NCBI GenBank assembly: GCA_013334485.1
Contig: JAAXXL010000018.1
Location: 1 to 42,487, forward strand
Origin: Chlorobiaceae bacterium
GTDB taxonomy: Bacteria; Bacteroidota; Chlorobiia; Chlorobiales; Chlorobiaceae
Direction of reading: 5' to 3'
Length of the DNA stretch: 42,487 bases
Made by a program: the position numbers and the translations under genes. Of this stretch, positions 9,914 to 18,859 are shown one piece after another (positions within the stretch are counted from its first letter, which is position 1; each line of letters opens with the position of its first letter). The notes under the pieces are model-generated. The model searched no databases, was not told the origin of the DNA, and was given only the letters and a program-made list of their open reading frames with translations.

Positions 9914-11263
9914 CTAAAATTTGTAGGTCAGGGAGCTTTGTGCACGGAGGGCTTCGGCTGTTGTTGAGTTTTTGTAGCCTGTTCTCCACTCCGAGAGCTG
10001 GAGGCCGAGGATAAGGTTGGGTGTGATTTTGTTGATCACATTGGCGAAGATAGTCCGGTTAACAGTTCGGGCAGTTGCAAGTGCGGGAAGGTCACTGTCC
10101 CGGGGGTCGTCAATGCCACCTCCAAAACTGATTGTGGTTGTGGGGGAGCTTGTGTAGCGTAACGCTGCCCATCCTCCGCTGGAACGGATTTCCCTTAGTG
10201 TTGTGGTGTTGACTCCCTGTCCGATGCCGCCGAGCGAGTCGTCAAGGTTGGTGCCGTTAAAATATTCTCCGGCGAGGAGAAGCTTTTGGTGAAGCGGCAT
10301 GGAGAGTTCAACATTACAGGACCATGAGTCAAGTGTTGTATAATTTCCTGAGGTATTGGTATCCCACTCCTCTTGAGCGTAATGACCTGACAGGGCAATG
10401 GTTGCCGGCTGGTTGTTCACCAACAGGGGGGCAGACCATGCAATGCGACCCTGGAGTGTGGGGATAGCGGCATCCTTTCCGGGATCGGTATTCCATGAGT
10501 CAGCGAAGCTGTTTGTTTCTCCGATGGTTCTTTCTGCTGCTGCGGAAAGTTCAACACGACCTTTTTCTCCGCTTGAAAATCCTTTGGTCAGGCGCAACTG
10601 GGGATGACGGGAGCCGATGTTGCCTGCGTTCCACATCAGGGCTGGATCATCGACAAAAGGTATCAGTGGCGAGTGGAGATCCCATGTCTGGCCAGCAAGA
10701 ATGGTAAAATCAGAGGCAGGCCAGTATGCTTTCATATAGCCGTGACGGAGGCGTGGATTCTGGTTGTTTTCCGTCCCTCCCCCAAAAAAGTCCATTTCAA
10801 TATTGCCCATAATTTTTATCCGATCTGTGTCCGGACCGCTCAGGTTGATGCCGATCCGTGTTGCTCCGGCGGTCATATTCCACTCGGCGTCATTGTTGTT
10901 GAGATTTTCGGGACGAACCCACATTGCGGTATTGCCGGGGTTGATTTTTCCGGAATCGTATGCACCGTCAAGCCGGGCAAAGCCGTAGAGCTGAACCGTT
11001 GCTCCGGAGCCTATGGATACCGTAAGGGGATTGCCGTTTCCAGGTTTGTCTGACGGTGTAGTCGCTGCCCGAGGAGCTGTTGGCGCTGAAGAGGCAGCAT
11101 TGCTTTTGACGAGTGCTTTCAGCTCGGAAAGTTCACGCTCAAGATGGCTGATGCGGGCCTCTATTGCCGTTGTACTTCCGGATGGTTCTGCGGCAAGGCC
11201 GGGTGCAGAGGTAAAAAGTATGCCGGAAAGCAGAGTGTACCGGAGTGTTCCCCGTGCATTCAT
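9914..11263 (-). CDS. Outer-membrane porin
   Basis: This is a predicted outer-membrane beta-barrel channel of 449 residues. A signal peptide (SGILFTSAPGLAA, cut near residue 25) is followed by a short coiled coil (IEARISHLERELSELKALVKS, split here for reading) and a Pro/Ala/Thr-rich linker. A long series of amphipathic strands comes next, starting at VQLYGFARLDGAYDSG. The protein ends in SLTYKF, the terminal aromatic residue recognised by the BAM machinery. Coiled coil plus barrel resembles DcaP-like and related Gram-negative porins. The start MNARGTLRYTLL gives a normal n-region. It is last in the ppc-comM-porin minus-strand series, 109 bp after comM. Its substrate cannot be read from the sequence. 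Confidence 0.85.
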   Translation of the reverse strand: MNARGTLRYTLLSGILFTSAPGLAAEPSGSTTAIEARISHLERELSELKALVKSNAASSAPTAPRAATTPSDKPGNGNPLTVSIGSGATVQLYGFARLDGAYDSGKINPGNTAMWVRPENLNNNDAEWNMTAGATRIGINLSGPDTDRIKIMGNIEMDFFGGGTENNQNPRLRHGYMKAYWPASDFTILAGQTWDLHSPLIPFVDDPALMWNAGNIGSRHPQLRLTKGFSSGEKGRVELSAAAERTIGETNSFADSWNTDPGKDAAIPTLQGRIAWSAPLLVNNQPATIALSGHYAQEEWDTNTSGNYTTLDSWSCNVELSMPLHQKLLLAGEYFNGTNLDDSLGGIGQGVNTTTLREIRSSGGWAALRYTSSPTTTISFGGGIDDPRDSDLPALATARTVNRTIFANVINKITPNLILGLQLSEWRTGYKNSTTAEALRAQSSLTYKF

Positions 11264-11348
11264 GATAATGTGAGGTTAGGGTGTGAAATGGGTCTTTATT
11301 GAAGCGGTAATATAGAGAGCGGGGCGGCAATAATCAATTGTGGATAGG

Positions 11349-11383
11349 GGAGCTGATTCAGGCTGGATGGAATCAGAAGCTCC
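11349..11383 (-). terminator. Hairpin overlapping the comM stop codon
   Basis: GGAGCTGATTC (11349-11359) pairs with GAATCAGAAGCTCC (11370-11383) with a small bulge. It spans the comM stop codon (11373-11375). There is no T-run on the minus strand, so termination is uncertain; it may partially separate comM from the porin gene. Confidence 0.35.
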
Positions 11384-12923
11384 AGAAATCTCGGTCGAGG
11401 TTGCGGTATTGTATGCCTTGAATGAGATGTTTCATCTCTATTTTTTCGGATTGGTCAAGGTCAGCGATGGTGCGGCTTACTTTCAGAATCCTGTCGTGAG
11501 CCCTTGCCGAGAGGTTGAGGCGGTTCATGGCATCCATGAGCTTTTGTGAGCTTTCTGCGTCGAGGCGACAGAAGAGTTTGATCATTTTCGCATTCATCTG
11601 TGCATTGGTATAGATGTTCGCTGAATGGCTGAACCGTTCAAGCTGGATCTTTCTTGCCGCTATGACCCGTTTGCGGATTGTTTGCGAGTTTTCCGCTGCC
11701 GATTCTGAAAAGAGCTCGGTGTTTTCAACTTTCGGAACATCAATATGAATGTCGATGCGGTCAAGCAGCGGGCCGGATATTTTTGAGAGATAGCGCTGGA
11801 TCTGCGGTGGAGTAGCGGTCAGGTTTCCGTCACGGTCTTTGAGTGCTCCTGCGGGACTTGGATTCATGGCTGCAATCAGCATAAATCCTGCCGGATAGCG
11901 GGTGGTGATGGAGATTCTTGAGACGGTTACCTCCCGGTCTTCAAGCGGCTGGCGAAGTACCTCAAGGGCGTTGCGGGTGAACTCGGGAAGTTCGTCAAGA
12001 AAAAGTATGCCGTTATGGGCCAAACTCACCTCTCCAGGTTTTGCATTTGAGCCGCCGCCGATCAGGGCGATATTGCTTGTGGTGTGGTGGGGACTGCGGA
12101 AGGGGCGGGTGACCATGAGCGGGCGTTGCAGCTCCAGCAGGTTGGCGACTGAATAGATTTTAGTAGTCTCAAGGGACTCTTCAAAACTGAGCGGTGGCAG
12201 AATTCCCGGCAACCCTTTGGCCAGCATGGTTTTGCCGCTCCCCGGGGGGCCGATCATGATGACGTTATGGCCACCGGCAGCGGCTATTTCAAGGGCTTTT
12301 TTTGCCGCACCCTGCCCCTTGATATCGGCAAAATCGACAGGGTATTCCGGTTCCCTGTCGAACAGTTTAGCAATATTGACTGTAACCGGGGCCTGTTCAC
12401 TTTTGCCGTTTATGAGAGCGACGGTGCCGTTAAGGCTCTCTACACCGTAAACCTTTATATCTGAATTTGATGCCGAGACTGCGACTGCTGCTTCAGCAGC
12501 GTTCGGCTGCGGCACGATCAGCCGCTTTATCTTCTCTTTTCCGGCCATGATTGCAACCGGCAGCGCTCCGTTGACCCTTCGTACCGAGCCGTCGAGCGCA
12601 AGTTCGCCGAGGATCAGCGTATCTTCGAAGCGGTGGCTCATGAGATTGAGAGAACCGAGCAGGCCGATGGCAATCGGCAGATCAAAGGCGGTACCCTCTT
12701 TTTTGATGTCAGCCGGGGCGAGATTGACTGTGATCTTTTTCGGTGGTATGTCGAAGCCGGAGTTTCTGATTGCGGTGAGTATTCTCTCCCTGCTCTCCCT
12801 GATGGCATTGTCCGGGAGTCCCACGACGGTAAATGAGGGAATCCCTCCGGTTACATTGGTCTCAACCGCCACCTTTATGGCGTCGATCCCTATCAGTGCC
12901 GCAGCGTTGAGGGTTGAGAGCAT
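11373..12923 (-). CDS. comM: YifB/ComM family Mg chelatase-like AAA+ ATPase
   Basis: ComM is a hexameric AAA+ helicase that promotes branch migration during natural transformation; in non-competent bacteria the role of YifB homologues is less clear. The 516 residues have the full order. The N-terminal Lon-protease-like ChlI domain (about 1-170; VETNVTGGIPSFTVVGLPD) comes first. The AAA core follows with Walker A GPPGSGKT at 225-232, SFRSPHHTTS-type sensor sequence and Walker B ILFLDELPEF. The C-terminal Mg_chelatase_C domain ends the protein (LSARAHDRILKVSRTIADL). It lies 122 bp after ppc on the same strand; a 9-bp-period array sits in that gap. Confidence 0.94.
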   Translation of the reverse strand: MLSTLNAAALIGIDAIKVAVETNVTGGIPSFTVVGLPDNAIRESRERILTAIRNSGFDIPPKKITVNLAPADIKKEGTAFDLPIAIGLLGSLNLMSHRFEDTLILGELALDGSVRRVNGALPVAIMAGKEKIKRLIVPQPNAAEAAVAVSASNSDIKVYGVESLNGTVALINGKSEQAPVTVNIAKLFDREPEYPVDFADIKGQGAAKKALEIAAAGGHNVIMIGPPGSGKTMLAKGLPGILPPLSFEESLETTKIYSVANLLELQRPLMVTRPFRSPHHTTSNIALIGGGSNAKPGEVSLAHNGILFLDELPEFTRNALEVLRQPLEDREVTVSRISITTRYPAGFMLIAAMNPSPAGALKDRDGNLTATPPQIQRYLSKISGPLLDRIDIHIDVPKVENTELFSESAAENSQTIRKRVIAARKIQLERFSHSANIYTNAQMNAKMIKLFCRLDAESSQKLMDAMNRLNLSARAHDRILKVSRTIADLDQSEKIEMKHLIQGIQYRNLDRDFWSF

Positions 12924-13004
12924 CAGAGTTGGCCGTTGATCGTTTTGGGTTTCTGAGTATCAGCGTAAAAATAGGTAAAATTAGCCGCAATTCCGCGTTT
13001 TTTT

Positions 13005-13040
13005 GACAGATCGGACGGATCCGACGGATCCGACAGATCT
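13005..13040. repeat. Short tandem array, 9-bp period (GACGGATCC)
   Basis: GAC recurs at 13005, 13014, 13023 and 13032. The units are GACAGATCG, GACGGATCC, GACGGATCC and GACAGATC. The array fills much of the gap between the ppc stop and the comM start. Because GGATCC is palindromic, it can also fold into small hairpins. Confidence 0.85.
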
Positions 13041-13045
13041 TACCA

Positions 13046-15802
13046 TTACCCCGTAGTCCGCAGCCCTCCCGAAATTGCATTCACCGTCAGGAAGAGTTCG
13101 GGGAGCATGCTCTCTGCCTCCTCTTCTTTTCCGGATTGCTTCAGCTCTCTCCATTGCCGGAGCATCCGGATCTGCTGGCGGTGCAGAATTTCGAGCCCTT
13201 CACGGCGCTGTGCAATGAAGCGGTCAACATTGATTCGCTGGGTTGCGAGCGGTTCGGCGTAAAGGAGGTCGATATATTTTTTTGTCCGGTTGTACTCTCT
13301 TTCAATCATGTCGAGAAACTTTGCTCTGATGGCGCGATCACTGACCAGTGAGGAGTACTGTGTCATGATTTGCAGGTCAGCGGCACAGAGGCTTGTGTCG
13401 GCATTGCTGATGATGTAGCGCAGCGGCGGCCAGGCATGGCTGCGCTGGATGATCTCTTCAAAGGTTTCAGGATTGCTCTCGTAGAGGTGCTCAAGTGCTG
13501 TTCCAATACCGTACCAGCCGGAAAGCGAGAAGCGGGCCTGATTCCAACTGAAGACCCACGGAATTGCCCGGAGGTCTTCAAGGCTGTTTTTTCCGCTTCT
13601 TCTTGATGGTCGGGATCCTATTCTTGTTGATTCGATGATGTCAATCGGTGTTGCCTGACGGAAAAAGGTGAGAAAGCCCTCTGCGGCGATCAGCTCCCGG
13701 TATGCAGCATAGCTTTTTTCGGAAAGCATGTCCATCATAGCTTCAAGCGGGTGAGGGCGGTGTTCGCTCTGCTGCTGTTTACCAAGTGCTCCGGTAACTC
13801 CGGCCATGAAGAGCTCAAGATTGTAGACGGCGCTGATACGGTTGGCATATTTCTGCGCGATGGTTTCGCCCTGTTCGGTAAAGCACATTCCGGCATTGAA
13901 TGATCCATAGGGTTGTGCCTTGATGAAGCGGTGTGTCGGACCCGCTCCCCGGCTGATACTTCCGCCCCGGCCATGGAAAAAAAGAATATCGGTACCGCTC
14001 TCTTTTCCTGCGGCAATCAGTGATTCCTGTGCACGGTAGAGTGTCCAGGTGCTGGTGAAAATACCGCCATCCTTGTTACTGTCGCTGTAGCCGATCATTG
14101 CCTGTTGAACTTTGTTCGGTTTTCCGGAAGATTGTCTCCGGTACTCAAGGCTTCTTCGGGTTACCGGATGGAGGAGGAATTCAGAGAGAATCGCCGGGCT
14201 TTTTTTAAGATCATCAATGGTTTCAAAGAGGGGTACAACAGGGAGCAGGCAGGCGTCACCCTCTTCGGTCGGAGTCATCAGGCCGACTTCACGGGCAAAG
14301 ATATAGACAATGAGCAGGTCGGAGACGTTTCTGGTCATGCTGACTATAAGGGAGCCGAGTGCGCCGGTGCCATATTTTTTGCTGTGGTTCAGGAGCACCT
14401 TGTAACAGGAGAGAACCGCTTCAGCTTCTGCTCCTGCAGTCATATCAGGATGGGTGAAGGGGCGGGGAGAGAGCAGTTCGCGATCAAGGAAGGCTCTTCT
14501 TGCCGATTCATCCCATTCAAGGAATTTGCTGCCATCAAGTCCTGCTGCCGTCATGAGCTGGGAGAGTGCAAGCTCATGAATATGGCTGTTCTGGCGTATA
14601 TCGAGGGTGCCGAGGTGGAAGCCGAAGGTCTGAACAATCCGGTAGACAGGTGAGACCTCCATGTCGGCAAGGTGCTGTGCGCCAACAGCAAGCAGTGAGT
14701 GGCGAAGGAGCGAAAGATCTTCAAGGAGTTCGTCAGAGGTGGTGTAGCCGCAATGTTTGCTCTCTGTCAAGCTCTCTGTTTGGGGAGGAAGGGCCGCGAT
14801 GACAAGGTTAAGAAACTGGCGCCATGGCTCATGGCGGTTTTTGCGGAGTGCGTCACTTCCTCTCTTTCCAAGCATTTTTTTCAGACTCTCTATGCGTAAC
14901 GCAAGCGGTTTGCCCGGAGTTTGGTGCCGGTCGGAGAGGCTCAGTTTTGATGCAAGTTCATAGAGATGGTTGCCGATCAGTTTCAGTGCGCTTTGCCGCA
15001 TCTCGGCAAGGGTCTCTTCGGTTACTTTTGCGGTGACAAGCGGATGGCCATCGCGATCGCCGCCTACCCAGCTTCCAAAGATCAGACGGGGGAGTGAACG
15101 GGGGTCAGAGAGATGAGCGGGATTAAATCCCGTGTCGCGCCACGCCTGCTGGAGACGTTTGTCGAGCATGGGCAGGGCTTCCGGAAAAATATTATAGAGG
15201 TAGTGAATGACATTGCGCCGTTCATCGTCAATACCGGGTTTTTCGTAGAGTATCTCTCCTGTTCTCCAGAGTCGTTCAAGAACAACCTTGATTTCACTCT
15301 TGATTTCAAGCTGTTCGAGCGGGGTCCACATCTGGTTTTCGCGTTTGACGAGAAGTAGATAGAGCTGACGATGCTGTTCAAGTACGGTTTTTCGTTTTGC
15401 CTCAGTCGGGTGGGCGGTCAGTACGGTGTTGATCACAACATCAGGTAGCAGGTGGCAGATCTCCTCCTCCGGGATTTCCCGTTCACGAAATCGCTGTAGT
15501 GTTCTGCCCCAGAGGCCGGTGAGATGGGATAACCCCTTGTCGGCTTCAAGAGCCCGCCGGTTTTGTGCGGCGGAGTTCTCCTCTGCCATATTGAGCAGTT
15601 GAAAAACAATGGAAAAGGCTTGTACAGCGCGCTCTGTATCAGGGTAGCTCTCAAGTGGGAGGCTTGCATTGCGGCAGGGGAGGTGCTCTGCAAGTTTTTT
15701 CTCTCCAAGCTCCCGGAGAACCTCCTGAAAACAGTTGAAGAGAAAGTTGAAATCGCGTTCTGCCTTTTCGAAATCGATGACATTGCTTGTAGTATTGAGC
15801 AT
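13046..15802 (-). CDS. ppc: Phosphoenolpyruvate carboxylase
   Basis: Ppc makes oxaloacetate from PEP and bicarbonate. In green sulfur bacteria it replenishes the reductive TCA cycle, downstream of pyruvate made by NifJ (27074-30637). The 918 residues are the normal bacterial length. The catalytic histidine is H131 in NTVLTAHPTEAKRKT. The second signature is IGYSDSNKDGGIFTS, and the mobile loop FFHGRGGSISRGAGP is intact. The C-terminus ends in LTVNAISGGLRTTG, the usual family ending that reaches the allosteric site. It is divergent from pscC across a 233-bp spacer. Start MLNTTSNVIDFEKAERD was accepted as the only plausible ATG near the upstream edge. Confidence 0.98.
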   Translation of the reverse strand: MLNTTSNVIDFEKAERDFNFLFNCFQEVLRELGEKKLAEHLPCRNASLPLESYPDTERAVQAFSIVFQLLNMAEENSAAQNRRALEADKGLSHLTGLWGRTLQRFREREIPEEEICHLLPDVVINTVLTAHPTEAKRKTVLEQHRQLYLLLVKRENQMWTPLEQLEIKSEIKVVLERLWRTGEILYEKPGIDDERRNVIHYLYNIFPEALPMLDKRLQQAWRDTGFNPAHLSDPRSLPRLIFGSWVGGDRDGHPLVTAKVTEETLAEMRQSALKLIGNHLYELASKLSLSDRHQTPGKPLALRIESLKKMLGKRGSDALRKNRHEPWRQFLNLVIAALPPQTESLTESKHCGYTTSDELLEDLSLLRHSLLAVGAQHLADMEVSPVYRIVQTFGFHLGTLDIRQNSHIHELALSQLMTAAGLDGSKFLEWDESARRAFLDRELLSPRPFTHPDMTAGAEAEAVLSCYKVLLNHSKKYGTGALGSLIVSMTRNVSDLLIVYIFAREVGLMTPTEEGDACLLPVVPLFETIDDLKKSPAILSEFLLHPVTRRSLEYRRQSSGKPNKVQQAMIGYSDSNKDGGIFTSTWTLYRAQESLIAAGKESGTDILFFHGRGGSISRGAGPTHRFIKAQPYGSFNAGMCFTEQGETIAQKYANRISAVYNLELFMAGVTGALGKQQQSEHRPHPLEAMMDMLSEKSYAAYRELIAAEGFLTFFRQATPIDIIESTRIGSRPSRRSGKNSLEDLRAIPWVFSWNQARFSLSGWYGIGTALEHLYESNPETFEEIIQRSHAWPPLRYIISNADTSLCAADLQIMTQYSSLVSDRAIRAKFLDMIEREYNRTKKYIDLLYAEPLATQRINVDRFIAQRREGLEILHRQQIRMLRQWRELKQSGKEEEAESMLPELFLTVNAISGGLRTTG

Positions 15803-15965
15803 GAGAAACGATGAACGGGTTTCGGAGATAAAGCGATACGGATTAATTTTTTGCAGTATTCGAAAAAAAAGATTCAGTTACAAGTGATGTTTTTTTTGCA
15901 TGATGCTCTATTCTGGTTAACACACGAAGGTAAAGCACAGCTTTTTAAGGTTTCTGTTTGTCGTC

Positions 15966-15996
15966 TTTACTATTTATGCTTATCTTGATCTATAAT
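15966..15996 (+). promoter_or_regulatory. Candidate promoter for pscC
   Basis: A perfect -10 hexamer TATAAT (15991-15996) lies 39 bp before the pscC ATG, with a weak -35-like TTTACT (15966-15971) 19 bp upstream of it. Reactive position and the -10 match are good; the spacing is long. Confidence 0.35.
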
Positions 15997-16035
15997 TTTT
16001 GGGTTAAGCCACTAACACCTAATTCATTACCTGAC

Positions 16036-16686
16036 ATGGACAACAAATCTAATGGTAAGCTTGCTGCCCTGGCAGTAGGGGGAGCTGTCTTAATGGGGTC
16101 GTTGCTTTTCGGGTTGTCATTTTTGACCGGCTACAAGCTTCCGGCTGACAATCTTTCACCCATTCTGACTCCTTTGCGCTCCTTTGCGGGATGGTTTGCT
16201 CTGATCTGTTTTGCCTCGCTCACCATCATGGGACTTGGCAAGATGTCGTCGAGAATAAGTACCAAGTGGTTTTTGAGCTTTCCGCTTACCATTGTTGCCA
16301 TTGTTGCCTTGATGTTTGCTTCCCTCTGGCTGAGACCATCCGGGATTTTGATGTCTGGTACCGGACGCACCATGTTAACGGATGGCTCAACCATCCGTTC
16401 GGTTAATGAACTGAAAGCCTATCTTGAAAAACCGGTTCTCTCCCCCAACGTTCCCCTTGCACCTCCCGGATTTGATTTTGTTGCGGCCAAGTCACTTTGG
16501 ACAGCCAAGTGCAACATCTGCCATTCGCAGCTTTCAACCATGGATGCACTGAAGAGCAAATACAAAAAGAGAGGCACGATTGATGTGATTGTCAAGCGTA
16601 TGGAAGCGTCGGCTGGAGGTATGATTACCCCGGATGAGGCTACAAAAATCATGCAGTTCCTCAACGAGGGTCTTGATAAATATTGA
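16036..16686 (+). CDS. pscC: Photosynthetic reaction-centre cytochrome c-551 (PscC)
   Basis: PscC (cytochrome cz) carries electrons from menaquinol:cytochrome c oxidoreductase to P840 of the type I green-sulfur reaction centre. I chose the ATG at 16036 because MDNKSNGKLAALAVGGAVLM closely matches the N-terminus of Chlorobium PscC as I remember it; the longer reading from 15958 adds 26 residues unlike the family. Three membrane helices are visible (about 10-30, 47-67 and 78-97). A periplasmic domain follows with a single haem site CNICH at 159-163. Met 190 and Met 196 are candidate axial ligands. The 216 residues are slightly longer than I recall for C. tepidum. No strong ribosome-binding site is visible. 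This gene is the best taxonomic marker in the window. Confidence 0.95.
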   Translation: MDNKSNGKLAALAVGGAVLMGSLLFGLSFLTGYKLPADNLSPILTPLRSFAGWFALICFASLTIMGLGKMSSRISTKWFLSFPLTIVAIVALMFASLWLRPSGILMSGTGRTMLTDGSTIRSVNELKAYLEKPVLSPNVPLAPPGFDFVAAKSLWTAKCNICHSQLSTMDALKSKYKKRGTIDVIVKRMEASAGGMITPDEATKIMQFLNEGLDKY

Positions 16687-16718
16687 TTCAAAGTAGTTCG
16701 GAAAATCAATAAGGTGTT

Positions 16719-16753
16719 AAAAAAGCCTCAGAGTGCTCCTCTGAGGCTTTTTT
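16719..16753. terminator. Bidirectional rho-independent terminator between pscC and queF
   Basis: A perfect 15-bp inverted repeat (16719-16733 with 16739-16753) surrounds a 5-nt loop. The core is GCCTCAGAG/CTCTGAGGC with A6 on one side and T6 on the other, so it works in both directions. It lies between convergent genes. Confidence 0.95.
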
Positions 16754-16765
16754 GTTGTGATGAGA

Positions 16766-17116
16766 TTATTTGCTTGCCGTGTAGTTGACACTGACGGTTT
16801 CGGTTATTCCTCCTCTTGCTTTCCATTCGGTTATGACAGAGAGCGAGCGGGGCTGCATGACACTGACCAGGTCGTCGAGAATGGTGTTGGTGATGTTCTC
16901 GTAAAAGATTCCTGCGTTACGGAATTCGAGAAAATAGTATTTCAGCGACTTCAGCTCGACACAGCTTTTCAGAGGTATATAGCGGATCGTAATGGTTCCG
17001 AAATCCGGCAGTCCGGTTTTCGGGCAGACTGAAGTGAACTCGGGGTTGACAATTTCAATGGTGTACTCCCTGTCGGGGTAGCTGTTGCTGAAGACTTCAA
17101 GGATCTCTTTTTTCAT
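16766..17116 (-). CDS. queF: NADPH-dependent 7-cyano-7-deazaguanine reductase
   Basis: QueF reduces preQ0 to preQ1 in queuosine biosynthesis. It is a type I (single-domain, T-fold) enzyme; 116 residues is near the lower end of that group. The nucleophilic cysteine is C31 in EFTSVCPKTGLPDFG, and the catalytic aspartate is D38. The NADPH-binding QueF motif is ELKSLKYY at about 54-61, followed by FLEFRNAGIFYENI. The start MKKEILEVFSNSYP is typical. No preQ1 riboswitch could be recognised upstream, and no other queuosine gene is adjacent. Confidence 0.97.
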   Translation of the reverse strand: MKKEILEVFSNSYPDREYTIEIVNPEFTSVCPKTGLPDFGTITIRYIPLKSCVELKSLKYYFLEFRNAGIFYENITNTILDDLVSVMQPRSLSVITEWKARGGITETVSVNYTASK

Positions 17117-17294
17117 CGTGTGTATTGTTGGGTGAAGGTATATCGTCTGGTTCGGACTGTTTGAACCAAAATAGAAATCCGGACCGATTTTTCGGTAAAT
17201 TCAGTTGAATTTTTTTATCCCGGAATGAGTTGAGATGCCCTTCTTCCTGCCAGGGCTCTATCCGGATTTATTGAAGAAAAAAAAGTGCCCAATC

Positions 17295-17999
17295 ATGCTT
17301 TTATCAAAAGAGGGGGAGGCGTTACAGCAACTGCGCGTGGAGCTTGCCGGAGAGTATGAGCTTGATGAAAAGCTCTATACCTTTGCCGGTCACTCGTTCA
17401 GTTTTCTCTGTGTGCTTGACAGTTATGCACTTCTTGACAGAATATCACCCGAAGAGTTTGTCAAGGATGAACAGATGCCATACTGGGCTGAAATCTGGCC
17501 CTCTGCGATCACCCTCTCTACCTTTATAGCAGATGAGCTCTCACTGGAGGGGAAGCGCATTATTGAGATCGGAGCGGGAGTGGGTATGGCTTCAGTTGTC
17601 GCTGCCTGGAAAGGGGCAAGTGTACTTGCTACAGACTATTCGGTGGAGGCGCTTCGTTTTATCCGCTATAATGCCTTGAAAAACAGGGTTGAAATAGATG
17701 CTGATCGGCTCGACTGGCGGTTGGTGCAGTGCAGTGAAAAGTTTGACCTGCTTTTTGCCGCCGATGTGCTCTACGAGCGGGTGAATCTGCTTCCGATTGT
17801 TTATGCGATTGATAAACTGCTCAAGCCCGGAGGCGCAGCATATATTTCTGATCCCCGAAGAAGGCTGGCCGAACAGTTTCTTGAGCTTGCCGGGGAGAAT
17901 GGTTTTTCAGTTACTCCATTGGTCAGGGAGTATCGAAGCGGTACCCAGTCAGTTTCAGTCAATATTTACCGATTGATGAGGAGCCAGGAAGCGTTATGA
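17295..17999 (+). CDS. SAM-dependent methyltransferase, Methyltransf_16-like
   Basis: The 234-residue protein has a Rossmann methyltransferase fold with motif I IIEIGAGVGMAS (about 89-100), the acidic end of strand 2 in LATDYS and the post-motif FDLLFAADVLYE. The preceding segment DEQMPYWAEIWPSA is characteristic of the METTL21/Methyltransf_16 group, several of which methylate protein lysines. The substrate here is unknown. I prefer the ATG at 17295 (MLLSKEGEAL) over the one at 17235, because the extra 20 residues (proline-rich then poly-lysine) look non-coding. The gene ends with a 4-bp overlap (ATGA) with the next gene, so the two are probably co-translated. Confidence 0.8.
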   Translation: MLLSKEGEALQQLRVELAGEYELDEKLYTFAGHSFSFLCVLDSYALLDRISPEEFVKDEQMPYWAEIWPSAITLSTFIADELSLEGKRIIEIGAGVGMASVVAAWKGASVLATDYSVEALRFIRYNALKNRVEIDADRLDWRLVQCSEKFDLLFAADVLYERVNLLPIVYAIDKLLKPGGAAYISDPRRRLAEQFLELAGENGFSVTPLVREYRSGTQSVSVNIYRLMRSQEAL

Positions 18000-18859
18000 A
18001 GAGCATTCAGGAACAGCTTCGGGTTAGCTGGAGCTACAGTGCAGGGCCAGGCGCACTCATCTGGCAGTTTATGTTTACCGGAAGGGGTGACCTGGTTGGT
18101 CAGAAGCGGTTTCCTGCGAGACGTCAGGCCTTTTTTTTCAGCCTTGATACAGAGAGCGGAAGACCTTTTCTTGATAATTATCTTCTGACGGATAGCGAGA
18201 ATTCTGTGGCCGAAGCAGAGGGGTGGTTTACCGGTTTTGAAACAACTTCCCGGGATCTGGTCTACTGCCACCTCTATCAACAGCATAGTCCGGAGCATCA
18301 GGGTATATGGGCTTTTGATTCGAGGAGCGGAGACGTTGTATGGTCACGCAGAGATCTTATTTTTGCAGCGAATCTTGAGCATGAGTTTCTCGCCTACCGG
18401 CTTTCCTCTTTTGCCGGTTTTCCGGAGCGGCATTTTATGCTTGTTGATCCCATGAGTGGTAAAGAGCTTCGCCATCTCGGCACTGAGAGCCTCTCTGTCA
18501 ATGAGATCAGGGCCCAGCTTGTTCCGGAGGAGGAGCGGCAGCAGGTTATTCTTCCCGAGTTTGTTTCGGACGGTATGGTTGCTGAACATCTTGCGCTTCA
18601 GCGGGCGGGTGTTTCCGACAGGGTACGCTGTGAGTGTCTTGTGCTGGGCGAGTTTACGGTTGCTGCACTGCATGAGGAGGGTGATCGCCCCGGATTATGG
18701 AACTCCCGGATTATGGTGTGGCGGGATGACCGGCTGGTCTACACTGATTTGATGGAAGAGGGGGTCGATAAACCCGGATTGAACAATTATCTGATTCGCG
18801 GTGTTCGTTTGTATTACATTAAAAATAAAGAGCAACTTCTCTGTGTGGTACTTTCATGA
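17996..18859 (+). CDS. Conserved hypothetical protein, DUF4905-like
   Basis: This cytoplasmic protein of 287 residues has no signal peptide or membrane segment. It is rich in W, F and Y. It contains repeated beta-strand pairs such as [21 protein letters not shown] and [14 protein letters not shown], which resemble blades of a quinoprotein/PQQ-like propeller (x-D-x-x-(S/T)-G-x-x-x-W). I believe this is the DUF4905 group found in Bacteroidetes and Chlorobi, but that is from memory. It overlaps the methyltransferase (4 bp) and xerD (4 bp, ATGA) genes, so the three form a translationally coupled unit. No function can be stated. Confidence 0.7.
   Translation: MKSIQEQLRVSWSYSAGPGALIWQFMFTGRGDLVGQKRFPARRQAFFFSLDTESGRPFLDNYLLTDSENSVAEAEGWFTGFETTSRDLVYCHLYQQHSPEHQGIWAFDSRSGDVVWSRRDLIFAANLEHEFLAYRLSSFAGFPERHFMLVDPMSGKELRHLGTESLSVNEIRAQLVPEEERQQVILPEFVSDGMVAEHLALQRAGVSDRVRCECLVLGEFTVAALHEEGDRPGLWNSRIMVWRDDRLVYTDLMEEGVDKPGLNNYLIRGVRLYYIKNKEQLLCVVLS

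Noticed and set aside
17117-17234. preQ1 riboswitch upstream of queF
   Set aside because: No preQ1 aptamer pattern (C-rich loop with A-rich tail) could be found on the minus strand.
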